NCBI GenBank assembly: GCA_004297625.1
Contig: SCTY01000028.1
Location: 258,848 to 322,847 of the forward strand
DNA: 64,000 nucleotides
Source: Betaproteobacteria bacterium
Lineage (GTDB): Bacteria > Pseudomonadota > Gammaproteobacteria > Burkholderiales > SG8-39
Direction of reading: 5' to 3'
Positions 41,302-53,262 of the stretch are shown in pieces. The position numbers and the translations under genes are program-made. Positions within the stretch are counted from its first letter, which is position 1. The number at the start of each line of letters is the position of its first letter. The notes under the pieces were generated by a model. The model was not told the DNA's origin. It did not search any database and worked only from the letters and a program-made list of their open reading frames with translations.

Positions 41302-41844
41302 TTACAGCAACGGCGCGGCCGGCTGCGCACGCTCGTCGATGAGGCCGAGCATGCGCTCGCCGGTGGCGCGCAGCCGCTGGGACAGCATGAGCACGAGCTC
41401 CATCAGGATCTTGGCGCCGAGCATCGGCTGCTCGACGATGATGCGGGCCAGGCTCTCGCGGTGCAGCACGGCGATGAGCGCAGGCTCGGTCGCCACGCAG
41501 GTCGCGAAGCGCGGCTCGCCGTCGATCATCGACATTTCACCCAGCGTCTGCCCGGCCCCCACCGTCGCGATGAGCTGGGGGGTATTCCAGCGATCGCGCT
41601 TCTGCACCTCCATCTTGCCTTCGAGGATCATCAGCATGAAGTCGCCGCCCTCGCCCTCGCGGATGATCTCGATCGCCGGCTCTGCGCGGTACACGTCCAT
41701 GAAATGCGCAAGCAGCTTCACCTCCTCCGGCGAAAAATTCTCCAGCAGCGCGCATTTCGGGATCAGCGCGTGGATCTGAGTCGAGAAGCGCAGCGCGTCA
41801 CCCAGGAACTCGAGGTGCGCGAGCTGCTGCGGGCGTTCGGCCAT
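41302..41844 (-). CDS. Cyclic nucleotide-binding domain protein
   Basis: A 180-residue protein whose residues ~35-150 form one cNMP-binding domain (EGGDFMLMILEGKMEV, GAGQTLGEMSMIDGEPRFATCVA). The phosphate-binding cassette GEMSMIDGEPRFA is well preserved. No helix-turn-helix follows, so it is not a Crp/Fnr regulator as it stands. The target is unknown. It lies 19 bases downstream of aroG and may be co-transcribed. A similar domain is fused to the SulP transporter at 50431. Confidence 0.85.
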   Translation of the reverse strand: MAERPQQLAHLEFLGDALRFSTQIHALIPKCALLENFSPEEVKLLAHFMDVYRAEPAIEIIREGEGGDFMLMILEGKMEVQKRDRWNTPQLIATVGAGQTLGEMSMIDGEPRFATCVATEPALIAVLHRESLARIIVEQPMLGAKILMELVLMLSQRLRATGERMLGLIDERAQPAAPLL

Positions 41845-41863
41845 GCTGCCGCATTATGCCGAA

Positions 41864-42973
41864 TTATCTGCGTCGGCTGCGGCGCTCGTGTACCGCACCG
41901 GCAAGGCGCTCCAGCAGCGCCGCGGAATCGTCCCAGCCAAGGCACGAATCGGTGACGCTTTGGCCGAACCGGAGAGGCTTGCCGGGCTCGGCGTCCTGGC
42001 GCCCCTCCGCCAGGTTGGACTCGACCATGACGCCGATGATGCGGCGCTCGCCGTTCTCGATCTGTCCGGCCACGTCCGCGACGACCTCGATCTGGCGCTT
42101 GAACTGCTTCGCCGCGTTGGCGTGCGAGCAGTCGATCATCAGCCGCTCCGGCAGCTTCGCCTTGGAGAGCTCGCGGCAGGCCGCGTCCACGCTCGCGGCC
42201 TCGTAGTTCGGCGCCTTGCCGCCGCGCAGGATGATGTGGCAGTCCTCGTTGCCGCGCGTTTCTACGATCGCCACCTGGCCGCTCTTGTGCACCGAGAGGA
42301 AATGGTGCTTTTGCCGCGCGGCGAGCAGCGCGTCGACCGCGATCTTCACGTTGCCGTCGGTGCCGTTCTTGAAGCCGACCGGCGCCGAGAGGCCCGAGGC
42401 AAGCTCCCGATGCACCTGGCTCTCCGTGGTGCGCGCGCCGATCGCCCCCCAGGACACGAGGTCGCCGATGTACTGCGGCGAGATGACGTCGAGGAACTCG
42501 CAGCCCGCCGGCACGCCGGTCTGGTTGATGCGCACGAGCAGGTCGCGCGCGATGCGCAGCCCCTCGTTGATGCGGAAGCTGCCGTTCATGTACGGGTCGT
42601 TGATGAGCCCCTTCCAGCCGATGGTGGTGCGCGGCTTCTCGAAGTACACGCGCATCACCGCCTCGAGCTCGCCCGCGTGCCTTTTCCGCTCCGCAGCGAG
42701 CTTTTCCGCGTACGCGATCGCCGCAGCCGGATCGTGGATCGAGCAGGGCCCCATGACGACGAGCAGCCGGTCGGCGCGCCCGTGCAGGATCTGGCGCACC
42801 TTGCGGCGCGTTTCGGTGACCAACGCCTCGACCGGCGTGCCCTGGATCGGAAAGAAGCGGATCAGGTGCTCCGGCGGCGGCAGCGGAACGATGTTGTCGA
42901 TGCGCTCGTCGTCGGCAAGCGAGGTCTTGTCCGCGGGAACGATGGCGAGATAGTTGTCGAGGGGCGTGGTCAT
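41864..42973 (-). CDS. aroG: 3-deoxy-7-phosphoheptulonate (DAHP) synthase, class I
   Basis: Condenses phosphoenolpyruvate and erythrose 4-phosphate, the first step of aromatic amino-acid synthesis. Marks are VVMGPCSIHDPAAA, YFEKPRTTIGWKGLINDP, GARTTESQVHRELASGLS and MIDCSHANA. ATG 42973 (369 residues) follows AAGGTG; a GTG three codons earlier is less likely. The 5' leader holds a Phe-rich peptide and a terminator hairpin, so expression is predicted to fall when Phe-tRNA is plentiful. Allosteric specificity cannot be read from the sequence. Confidence 0.96.
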   Translation of the reverse strand: MTTPLDNYLAIVPADKTSLADDERIDNIVPLPPPEHLIRFFPIQGTPVEALVTETRRKVRQILHGRADRLLVVMGPCSIHDPAAAIAYAEKLAAERKRHAGELEAVMRVYFEKPRTTIGWKGLINDPYMNGSFRINEGLRIARDLLVRINQTGVPAGCEFLDVISPQYIGDLVSWGAIGARTTESQVHRELASGLSAPVGFKNGTDGNVKIAVDALLAARQKHHFLSVHKSGQVAIVETRGNEDCHIILRGGKAPNYEAASVDAACRELSKAKLPERLMIDCSHANAAKQFKRQIEVVADVAGQIENGERRIIGVMVESNLAEGRQDAEPGKPLRFGQSVTDSCLGWDDSAALLERLAGAVHERRSRRR

Positions 42974-42988
42974 GGTTTTCACCTTGGC

Positions 42989-43024
42989 AAAAAAAACCGC
43001 CAGGCTTTTGGCGCTGGCGGTTTT
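42989..43024 (-). terminator. Attenuator terminator in the aroG leader
   Basis: On the minus strand AAAACCGCCAG pairs with CTGGCGGTTTT (perfect 11 bp, 10-base loop), followed by eight Ts. It ends 15 bases before the aroG ATG and so lies inside the aroG leader. The upstream segment CTGGCGG (43067-43061) is identical to the 3' arm and can pair with the 5' arm CCGCCAG (43020-43014), giving an antiterminator. Confidence 0.85.
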
Positions 43025-43046
43025 CTTGGAGTCCGTGGGCTGGAGC

Positions 43047-43115
43047 TTAGCCGGTCCCTTCCGCCAGCAGGCAGGGGAAATAAAAGAAGAAGCCGAAGAA
43101 GAACCGGTGCGTCAT
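43047..43115 (-). CDS. Phe-rich leader peptide of the aroG attenuator (PheL-like)
   Basis: A 22-residue frame starting MTHRFFFGFFFYFP and ending LLAEGTG before TAA. It has seven Phe codons and one Tyr codon within ten residues. It closely resembles E. coli PheL ([15 protein letters not shown]), the pheA leader peptide. An in-frame ATG at 43133 would add six residues, including another Phe. Ribosome stalling at these codons when Phe-tRNA is low would leave the antiterminator segment free. Too short for routine gene callers. Confidence 0.85.
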   Translation of the reverse strand: MTHRFFFGFFFYFPCLLAEGTG

Positions 43116-43133
43116 CGCCTCGAATTGAAGCAT

Positions 43134-43357
43134 AGCGAAACCGGTTTTGGCAAATCCCTGCCGCTGCGGCGGTTAAACGCCTCGGCCGTCAACTCCGGGC
43201 GGTAGGAAGTCGTTTTAGTAGTCATGTCGGCGCAGGGAGAAATTAGCACTCGGATGCCGGCTCTGCCAGGTCCGCGGTTTGCTAGTCCCAAAGCGTCATG
43301 CTAGCGTTTTCACTCGGGATAGCTTTACCGGCGAAAAAAAAGGAAGGTAGGTGACAA
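43134..43357. other. Intergenic region between the aroG leader and the AAA ATPase gene
   Basis: These 224 bases must hold the aroG promoter (minus) and the promoter of the 43358 gene (plus). A TTGACG lies on the minus strand around 43191, but I find no well-spaced -10 partner. An inverted GCTAG/GCTAGC pair occurs near 43281-43304. No gene is evident. Confidence 0.4.
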
Positions 43358-44319
43358 ATGTCGGCCAGCGTCACTATTCCGATCGCAGGCTTCAAGGACG
43401 TCTACGACGTCGGGGATGTGGAGAAGGCGCTGCAGGAGCTTCCTCCGACGGCGAACGAGGCGCTGCGCTCGATCTACGAGAAGATGCTGCGCCTCGGCGG
43501 GCAGCGCTTCACGGTCAAGCCCTCGGCGCTTCCCGAGATGGACGCGCTGTTCGACCAGCTGCCGAACTTCACCCCGGTGCTCGAGGACATCCGCAAGCAC
43601 CTCGCGCTGTGCGTGGACTCGAACGATTCCATCGAGCTGCCGCCGATGCTGCTGCTCGGCGAGCCGGGCGTCGGCAAGACGCATTTCGCGCGCAAGATCG
43701 CGCAGCTTCTCGGCACCGGGTTCGGCTTCGTGCCGATGAGCTCGCTCACCGCGGGCTGGGTGCTCTCGGGCGCCTCCTCGCAGTGGAAGAACGCCAAGCC
43801 GGGCAAGGTGTTCGACACGTTCGTGAACGGCGATTACGCCAACCCGGTGATCGTGGTGGACGAGATCGACAAGGCGAGCGCCGACGGCCAGTACGACCCG
43901 CTCGGCGCGCTCTACGAGCTGCTCGAGAGCGAGACCGCGACGCGCTTCGTCGACGAGTTCGTCGAGCTGCCCATCGATGCCTCCGGCGCCGTGTGGCTCG
44001 CGACCGCCAACGACGTGGTGCGCATTCCCGAGCCGCTCCTTAACCGGCTCGCGGTGTACGAAATCGACGCGCCGGACGCGGACGGCGCTGCGCGCATCGC
44101 GGCGAGCATCTACAGCGAGATCCGCAACGCGCACGATTGGGGGCGGCAATTCCCCGAAACGCTGTCGCAGCCGGCGCTCGACAAGCTTTCATCGCTGCCG
44201 CCGCGCGAGATGCGGCGCGCCATCCACTCGGCGTTCGGCAACGCGAAGTTTGCCGGGCGCCGGGAAGTCGGTCCCGACGACATTCAGGACGCGCGCGCCA
44301 GGAAACAGAGAATCGGATT

Positions 44320-44323
<4 letters not shown>
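43358..44323 (+). CDS. AAA family ATPase (Lon-ATPase-like, stand-alone)
   Basis: A 321-residue AAA+ protein. Walker A is [15 protein letters not shown], Walker B is [11 protein letters not shown], sensor 1 is WLATAND and the arginine-finger region is PEPLLNRL. It resembles the ATPase core of Lon without its N-domain or Ser-Lys protease domain. About 95 residues precede the P-loop. It follows a good AAGGAAGG ribosome site. Its TAA shares TTAA with the convergent alaS stop. Its client is unknown. Confidence 0.87.
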
Positions 44324-46935
<2,612 letters not shown>

Positions 46936-47002
46936 CAGACGGATTCTACTTCACGGGGCAAAAATACCCCGGAGCGCCGCGGACGCCCCGGGAAGTTGCG
47001 AG

Positions 47003-47341
47003 CTACGCGTTGATGCGGCCGTACTTGAGCAGTCGCGCGCGGACCGCGCCCATCGTGCGCTCGTGCGCGGCAGCGAGCTCCTGCAGCGCGCGGCCGGCGT
47101 CGAACGCCGCAAGGAGCTTGCGATCCTCTTCCTCGCTCCAGGGCTCGCCGGTTTTCTGCGGCATCTGGCTCCTGCGCCGCTCGAAGCGTTCGATGCGCTC
47201 CAGCGCGCTCGCCGCTTCGTACAGCGCTCTCACGACTTGCGGCCGCTGGTACGGCGTTTCCGGGGCGAACACCTCGCCGGTTTCCGGATCGACGCCGTTG
47301 GCGAGCGACCGGACCACTGCCAAGGCTTGTGCTGCGTCCAT
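47003..47341 (-). CDS. Small protein with Myb/SANT-like C-terminal domain
   Basis: A 112-residue protein. The N-terminal part (LANGVDPETGEVFAPETPYQRPQVVRAL) is a conserved-looking helix region. Residues ~68-110 (GEPWSEEEDRKLLAAF then AAAHERTMGAVRARLLKYG) resemble a Myb/SANT-type helix-turn-helix, as in several proteobacterial proteins of unknown role. The ribosome site GAGGAGGTGAGGG is very strong. The promoter carries a LexA-like box shared with recA and the palindrome ACAGGC-GTT-GCCTGT, so SOS control is possible. Confidence 0.78.
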   Translation of the reverse strand: MDAAQALAVVRSLANGVDPETGEVFAPETPYQRPQVVRALYEAASALERIERFERRRSQMPQKTGEPWSEEEDRKLLAAFDAGRALQELAAAHERTMGAVRARLLKYGRINA

Positions 47342-47358
47342 ACCCTCACCTCCTCTCT

Positions 47359-47373
47359 ACAGGCAACGCCTGT
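47359..47373. promoter_or_regulatory. 15-base palindrome upstream of the Myb-like gene
   Basis: ACAGGCAACGCCTGT is a perfect inverted repeat (6-base arms, 3-base spacer) between the LexA-like box and the ribosome binding site of the 47003-47341 gene. It may be an operator or a small leader hairpin. Confidence 0.45.
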
Positions 47374-47379
47374 GAGGAT

Positions 47380-47395
47380 ATGAACGTTTATACAG
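47380..47395 (-). promoter_or_regulatory. LexA-like box upstream of the Myb-like gene
   Basis: CTGTATAAACGTTCAT on the minus strand differs by one base from the site before recA. The left half matches the CTGT-N8-ACAG SOS consensus and the right half does not. It contains TATAAA, which could serve as the -10 element, about 46 bases before the start codon. Confidence 0.45.
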
Positions 47396-47414
47396 TGGTA
47401 ACGGATGACGCGCG

Positions 47415-47771
47415 TTAGCGCGCGCCGCACTCGCGCAACGCACCCTTTGTCTCCGTTGCAGGCGGCTCTGCCGGCACAGCGAAGCTCGTGTGCGCAGCCC
47501 TTACCGCTCTGGCGTCAACGGCCTTGGGAGACGAGATCTCGATCACCTCGCCGCTGGCGACTTTTGCGCGCGGCGAGGGCACTGCGGCAGACGCCTTGAG
47601 TTCTGTCGGGTGTATTACGCCCACTGAACGCTGCGGCACCGGGAAACGGATGAACGGCGACGCACCGGCGTGCTCGGGCCGGCCTTTTCCGTCGGGCGGT
47701 TGTGCCCCAGCTTGCAGCGAGACGGCAAGGACGGCGACGCCGACGCATCGGACGATGCACGCGATCTCCAT
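47415..47771 (-). CDS. Hypothetical exported protein
   Basis: I do not recognise this 118-residue protein. It starts with a signal peptide (VGVAVLAVSLQAGAQ, cleavage after about residue 23). The remainder is rich in Pro, Ala and Val, with no motif. The ATG follows a clear GGAGGGG site, which supports translation. It lies 96 bases downstream of recX in the same direction but need not share its transcript. Confidence 0.55.
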   Translation of the reverse strand: MEIACIVRCVGVAVLAVSLQAGAQPPDGKGRPEHAGASPFIRFPVPQRSVGVIHPTELKASAAVPSPRAKVASGEVIEISSPKAVDARAVRAAHTSFAVPAEPPATETKGALRECGAR

Positions 47772-47866
47772 GGTTCCCCTCCAAGACTGGCAGGGCCAGC
47801 CTAGCGAAGGCGCGCGCCGGCGTGGACGAAAAAACGCGCAGGCTGTGCACTACATCACGGCGATGG

Positions 47867-48316
47867 CTACAGAAATTCCTCGCTGCCGCGCAGCAACCGG
47901 CCGATGACATCCATCGAGAAGCCGCGTCCCTGCAGGAAGCGCGCGCGGCGCGCAACCTCGTCGCGGCTCTCGGCTGGCGTCCGGTACTTGCGATTGAGGA
48001 TGGCGCGGGCGCGTTCGAGCTCATCGCCGCCCGGAAGCGCATCGATTACCTGCCGCTCGATGCCTTTGGCCTTCAGATCGTGGCGGATGCGCGCCGCGCC
48101 GTACTTGCGCGCCAGCGAGCGCGCGCGCTCCTCGGCGTAGCGCTCGTCGGAGAGCTGCTTCCGCGCAGCGAGCTCGTCGAGAAGCCTCTGCACCGCTTCC
48201 AGCGACTCCGCGTGGGGCGCGAGCTTGCGCGCGAGCTCGGCGCGCGAATGCTCCCGGCGGACAAGATGCCTGAGCGCCCGCGCCTTCAGCTCGGCAGGCG
48301 TATCAGGCTCGTCCAT
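47867..48316 (-). CDS. recX: Regulatory protein RecX
   Basis: A 149-residue helical-repeat protein that binds RecA filaments and limits recombinase activity. Features are ALRHLVRREHSRAEL at the N-terminus, LSDERYAEERARSLARKYG and FLQGRGFSMDVIGRLL at the C-terminus. It starts directly after the recA stop (TAGATG), the usual recA-recX coupling. Confidence 0.94.
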   Translation of the reverse strand: MDEPDTPAELKARALRHLVRREHSRAELARKLAPHAESLEAVQRLLDELAARKQLSDERYAEERARSLARKYGAARIRHDLKAKGIERQVIDALPGGDELERARAILNRKYRTPAESRDEVARRARFLQGRGFSMDVIGRLLRGSEEFL

Positions 48317-49387
<1,071 letters not shown>

Positions 49388-49456
49388 GATGTACCTCTTT
49401 TTCAGGTTGGCATCTGCGGCAGGCCCGTTGGCAAGGCGCTGGGCCAACACCGGATA

Positions 49457-49472
49457 CTGTATAAACGTCCAT
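49457..49472. promoter_or_regulatory. LexA-like box upstream of recA
   Basis: CTGTATAAACGTCCAT on the plus strand reads ATGGACGTTTATACAG toward recA. The half next to recA (ATACAGTA) fits the CTGT-N8-ACAG consensus fully and the other half is degenerate. TATACA inside it could be the recA -10 element. Confidence 0.55.
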
Positions 49473-49545
49473 GCCATTGTAATGGTTGACGCTGCGCTGT
49501 CAACGGCCTGGTGTACCATCAAAAAAACCTTTCGGAGACAAGGCG

Positions 49546-50421
49546 ATGGCTAAAGTTTCGTTCCTCGGTCTGGGCATCATGGGCTATCCGATGGCCGGCC
49601 ACCTGCTGAAAAAGGGCGCGCATGACCTCACCGTTTACAACCGCACCGCCGCCAAGGCGCAGCAGTGGGTCAAGGAATACGGCGGCAAGCACGCGGCCAG
49701 CCCGCGCGAGGCTGCGAAGGACTGCGATTTCGTGATGATGTGCGTGGGCAACGACGACGACGTGCGCTCGGTCGTCTACGGGGACAACGGCGCGCTCGCC
49801 GGCATGAAGCGCGGCGCGATTCTCGTCGATCACACCACCGCCTCGGCCATCGTGGCGCGCGAGATCTTCCAGAAGGCGAAAGAGCGCGGCATCGGCTTCA
49901 TCGACGCCCCGGTTTCCGGCGGCCAGACGGGCGCGCAAAACGGGCAGCTCGGCATCATGTGCGGCGGCGAGGCGGCCGACTTCGCAAGAGCGAAGCCGGT
50001 GCTCGACCTGTACGCCAAGATGTGCGACCTCATCGGCGGCCCGGGCGCCGGCCAGCTCACCAAGATGGTCAACCAGATCTGCATTGCGGGCCTGGTGCAG
50101 GGCCTCGCCGAAGGCATTGCGTTCGCCAAGCGCGCCGGGCTGGATATCGAGAAGGTCATCGGCGTCATCTCCAAGGGCGCCGCCCAGTCCTGGCAGATGG
50201 AGAACCGCTGGAAGCAGATGAACGAGGTGAAGTTCGACGGCTTCGGCTTCGCGGTGGACTGGATGCGCAAGGACCTCGGGATTTGCCTCGAGGAAGCGAA
50301 GAAGAACGGCGCGCGGCTCCCGGTCGCAGCGCTCGTCGACCAGTTCTACGCCCACATCCAGGCGCGCGGCGGACGGCGCTGGGACACCTCGAGCCTGATG
50401 AACCTCCTGATGAAGGACTGA
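49546..50421 (+). CDS. NAD(P)-dependent beta-hydroxyacid dehydrogenase
   Basis: A 291-residue member of the 3-hydroxyisobutyrate dehydrogenase / tartronate semialdehyde reductase family. Marks are [19 protein letters not shown] (cofactor binding), [18 protein letters not shown] (substrate) and [12 protein letters not shown] with the catalytic Lys. The exact substrate is undecided. The ATG follows GGAGAC-AAGG. It is divergent from recA over 158 bases that hold the LexA-like box. Confidence 0.9.
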   Translation: MAKVSFLGLGIMGYPMAGHLLKKGAHDLTVYNRTAAKAQQWVKEYGGKHAASPREAAKDCDFVMMCVGNDDDVRSVVYGDNGALAGMKRGAILVDHTTASAIVAREIFQKAKERGIGFIDAPVSGGQTGAQNGQLGIMCGGEAADFARAKPVLDLYAKMCDLIGGPGAGQLTKMVNQICIAGLVQGLAEGIAFAKRAGLDIEKVIGVISKGAAQSWQMENRWKQMNEVKFDGFGFAVDWMRKDLGICLEEAKKNGARLPVAALVDQFYAHIQARGGRRWDTSSLMNLLMKD

Positions 50422-50430
50422 AGGGCCGGC

Positions 50431-52617
50431 TCAGGCGGCCTGCAGCAGGCGAAGCTCGGTGTTGGTGTAGCGCAGCCGCACGGCGAGCGAGCGCGCAAGG
50501 CCCTCGAGCAGGTTCAGCGCGAGCCGCTTGTGCTCGGACGCGAGCTCGTCGAAGCGCGCCCGGGGCAGCACATAGAGCTCGGTGTCGCCCGACGCGATGG
50601 CATCCGCCGAGCGGGGCTCGCGGTCGAGGAACGACATTTCGCCGAAGAAATCGCCGCGGCCGAAGGTGGCGAGATGATGCGCCTGCTCCTCCTGGATCGG
50701 CAGCATGATGCGCACGGCGCCCTTGCGAATCAGAAACAGCTCGTCTCCCTTGTCGCCACGGCGGAACAGGGTGTCGCCGTCCTTGAGCGAGCGGCTTTCC
50801 ATGCACGCGACAAGCGCCGTCAGCGTCTCGGGCTTGCGGCCGCCGAAGAGGTCGATCTCCTGCAGCTCAAGCGGCTTTTCGCTGACGCGCTCGAAGCGCG
50901 CTTCCTCGATGATGCGGTTCTCCACCCACTCGAGCGCCGCATCGAGCTCGTCGAAGCTGAGCGCGTGGTGCTCCGGGCGCATCAGCCCGACCTCGCCGAA
51001 ATAGCCGCTCATGTCCTGCCCGCGCGGAACATGCTTGGGCAGGTGGCTGAAGATCAGGTAGGCCTTGCGTTCCCGCAGCGCTTCCTCCATGAGCTGCAGG
51101 ACGTGGGCCGCAGTCACGTCGATCGACTGCACGCGGCGCATGTCGAGGATCACGTAGCTGCGCGTCTTGAGCTCGGGCTCGAGCAGCGTGTAGAGCTGGT
51201 CCGCCGTGCCGAAGAACAGGCTGCCTTGCAGCTCGAAGATGACGGCGCGCTCGCCGTGCGATTGGAGAATCCCCATTTCCTCGGCGAGGCGCATCTGCTT
51301 GGAGAACATCTGGTTGCCGTAGGACTTGCGGTGCAGGATCGAGCCGCGCGTCTGTTCGCGGATGAAGAGCAGCACCGCAAGGCCGACGCCCACGGCCGAG
51401 GCGGCCACCAGGCCGACTGTCTCGGCGACGACGATGACCGCGGCGATCACCACGAAATCGAGCGCGGTGCGCGGCGAGCGCAGCAGGCGCAGGCTCTGCC
51501 AATCGATCATGCGCAGGGCGATGACGATCAGGATAGCGGCGAGCGAGGCGATCGGTACCCAGGCGATGAGCGGCGCGAGCAACAGAAAAGCCGCGAGCGC
51601 GAGCCCGCCTTCCACCATGCCGGAAACGCGCGTTCGCGCCCCGCCCGCGAGGTTGACGAGCGTCGCTCCCATCTGGCCGGCGCCCTGCATGCCGCCGACG
51701 AGCGCCGCAGCGACGTTGCCGCAGCCCTGCCCGAGGAGCTCGCGGTTCGACTGGTGGCGCGAGCGCGTAAGCGCATCGACCACGACGCAGGTCTTCAGCG
51801 TGTCGATGGAGAGCAGGACCGCGAGCGTGAGGCTCGGCACGAGCACCGCGCTCAACGTCTCAGGCCGCATCTGACCGATCGCCTGCCAGCGCGAGCTCAG
51901 CGCATCCGCGATCCCGCTGCCCGCGCCAGCGAGGTGCCCGACAACCAGGGGATTGCCTTCGAGCCGCCATAGCGAGGCATCTGCCAGCCCGAGCCCGAGG
52001 TAGGCAAGCACGCCGCCCGCAATGCCGAGCACCGGACCCGGCAACGCCTTGGTGATGCGCGGCGCGCTGGTCATCACCGCGGCAGTCACGCTGCCGAGGA
52101 CGATGGCCCGCCAGGCCCACGCGGAGGGCGTTGTGAGCGTTCCCCACAGCGACGCGGCTCCGGCAGCGCCGAGGAATTTCGGGATCTGGCTCGCGAGGAT
52201 GATGAGCGCCACACCGCTGAGATAGCCGCTGACCACCGGGTAGGGCATGTACTTGATCAGCCGGCCTATGCCGAGCGCGCCGAAAAGAATCTGCAGAGCG
52301 CCGCAGAGCAGGCCCACCAACGTCAGCAGGATGAGCGCGGAGTCCGGTGATGCCCCGTCCTGTGCGGCTTCCAGCGCGAATGCCGCAAGCACCGCGGCGG
52401 CCGGCGCGCAGGGCGCGCTGATCAGACGCGGCGCGCCCCCGAGCGCCGCAGCGACGAGCCCGAGCGCCGCGGCGCCGAGCATTCCCGCTACCGCGCCTTG
52501 CGCCGAGAAGCCGGCCCCGAGCGGCGCGAACACCGTGACGCCGAAGGCGATCGCCGATGGCACGGCGACCAGCATCGCAGCGAACCCGCCCCACAAATCG
52601 CCCCAATGGGCGCGCAT
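50431..52617 (-). CDS. SulP family anion transporter with STAS and cNMP-binding domains
   Basis: A 728-residue protein. Residues 1-420 form a SulP membrane domain (AVPSAIAFGVTVFAPLG, YMPYPVVSGYLSGVA). Residues ~455-560 form a STAS domain (VIFELQGSLFFGTADQLY, VILDMRRVQSIDVTAAHVL). Residues ~600-715 form a cyclic nucleotide-binding domain (GRGDFFGEMSFLDREPRSADAIA). SulP proteins move sulfate, bicarbonate or dicarboxylates. The C-terminal sensor suggests gating by a nucleotide. The gene faces the dehydrogenase gene, with 9 bases between the stops. Confidence 0.9.
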   Translation of the reverse strand: MRAHWGDLWGGFAAMLVAVPSAIAFGVTVFAPLGAGFSAQGAVAGMLGAAALGLVAAALGGAPRLISAPCAPAAAVLAAFALEAAQDGASPDSALILLTLVGLLCGALQILFGALGIGRLIKYMPYPVVSGYLSGVALIILASQIPKFLGAAGAASLWGTLTTPSAWAWRAIVLGSVTAAVMTSAPRITKALPGPVLGIAGGVLAYLGLGLADASLWRLEGNPLVVGHLAGAGSGIADALSSRWQAIGQMRPETLSAVLVPSLTLAVLLSIDTLKTCVVVDALTRSRHQSNRELLGQGCGNVAAALVGGMQGAGQMGATLVNLAGGARTRVSGMVEGGLALAAFLLLAPLIAWVPIASLAAILIVIALRMIDWQSLRLLRSPRTALDFVVIAAVIVVAETVGLVAASAVGVGLAVLLFIREQTRGSILHRKSYGNQMFSKQMRLAEEMGILQSHGERAVIFELQGSLFFGTADQLYTLLEPELKTRSYVILDMRRVQSIDVTAAHVLQLMEEALRERKAYLIFSHLPKHVPRGQDMSGYFGEVGLMRPEHHALSFDELDAALEWVENRIIEEARFERVSEKPLELQEIDLFGGRKPETLTALVACMESRSLKDGDTLFRRGDKGDELFLIRKGAVRIMLPIQEEQAHHLATFGRGDFFGEMSFLDREPRSADAIASGDTELYVLPRARFDELASEHKRLALNLLEGLARSLAVRLRYTNTELRLLQAA

Positions 52618-52672
52618 TCGCGGACGCTAACGGCGGGGCGTCGCCTCCCCTTTGATCTGCGTCAGACGCCGC

Positions 52673-53225
52673 TCAAGTGAGCTTACTTGCGCGGTATTGT
52701 TGCCACACCAGCCGAGCGGCCCAGGCAAGGGCGAGGAGCATCGTCGCCACGCCGAGGGCGGGAGCGCCGCGGGCCCAAGACGTCGATGAAGTCATGTGCG
52801 CCGCTGTCGCCGGTGCGCCCGGTGAGCAGCACGTGCTGCGGCGCGCGCGCATCGTAGATATAAGGCGCGACGTCCGTCACCGCCGCCGCCGACCACCGGA
52901 GCATCACCGAGGCGGCGAACGGATCGCGGTTTTTGACGAGGAAGATGCCGCCGAAAACGAGCGGCAGCGCGATCTGGAAGAGCGAGCCGCCGAGCAGCAT
53001 CACGAACTCGCCGAACGGCCGGAAGACAACGTGGCCGAACTCGTGGATCGGCACCATCGGCAGATGGATCAGGGACGAGGACATCTCCCACGACGGGATG
53101 TCCATCATTGCGAGCCTCACCCCATAGAAAGCAATCGCCGCAAGCAGTACGGCACGCCCGTACACCACGATCGAATCGACCTGCTCCGGAACGTAGAACA
53201 GCAGCTCCTTCGCCTGGGCCGATAG
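52673..53225 (-). pseudogene. Membrane zinc-metalloprotease-like protein, frameshifted and lacking a clear start
   Basis: The frame encodes YVPEQVDSIVVYGRAVLL, hydrophobic segments and the zinc motif HEFGHVVF. After GDSGAHDFIDVLG (near 52770) it leaves the homologous frame and ends at 52683. Removing one base of GGGCCC restores a membrane helix (VATMLLALAWAARLVWQQY) ending at TGA 52673. No ATG, GTG or TTG starts the 5' part; the first in-frame GTG is 53168. Either a decaying gene or sequence error. It lies downstream of the MFS and AmmeMemoRadiSam genes. Confidence 0.65.
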
Positions 53226-53262
53226 GCGGTTTCCGTCTTTCCCCTCCCCGGATTCTTGTACG

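Noticed and set aside
42993..43024. Plus-strand terminator at the aroG hairpin.
   Set aside because: On the plus strand only a broken TTTTCTT follows the stem and no plus-strand gene ends there. The eight-U run on the minus strand fits attenuation.
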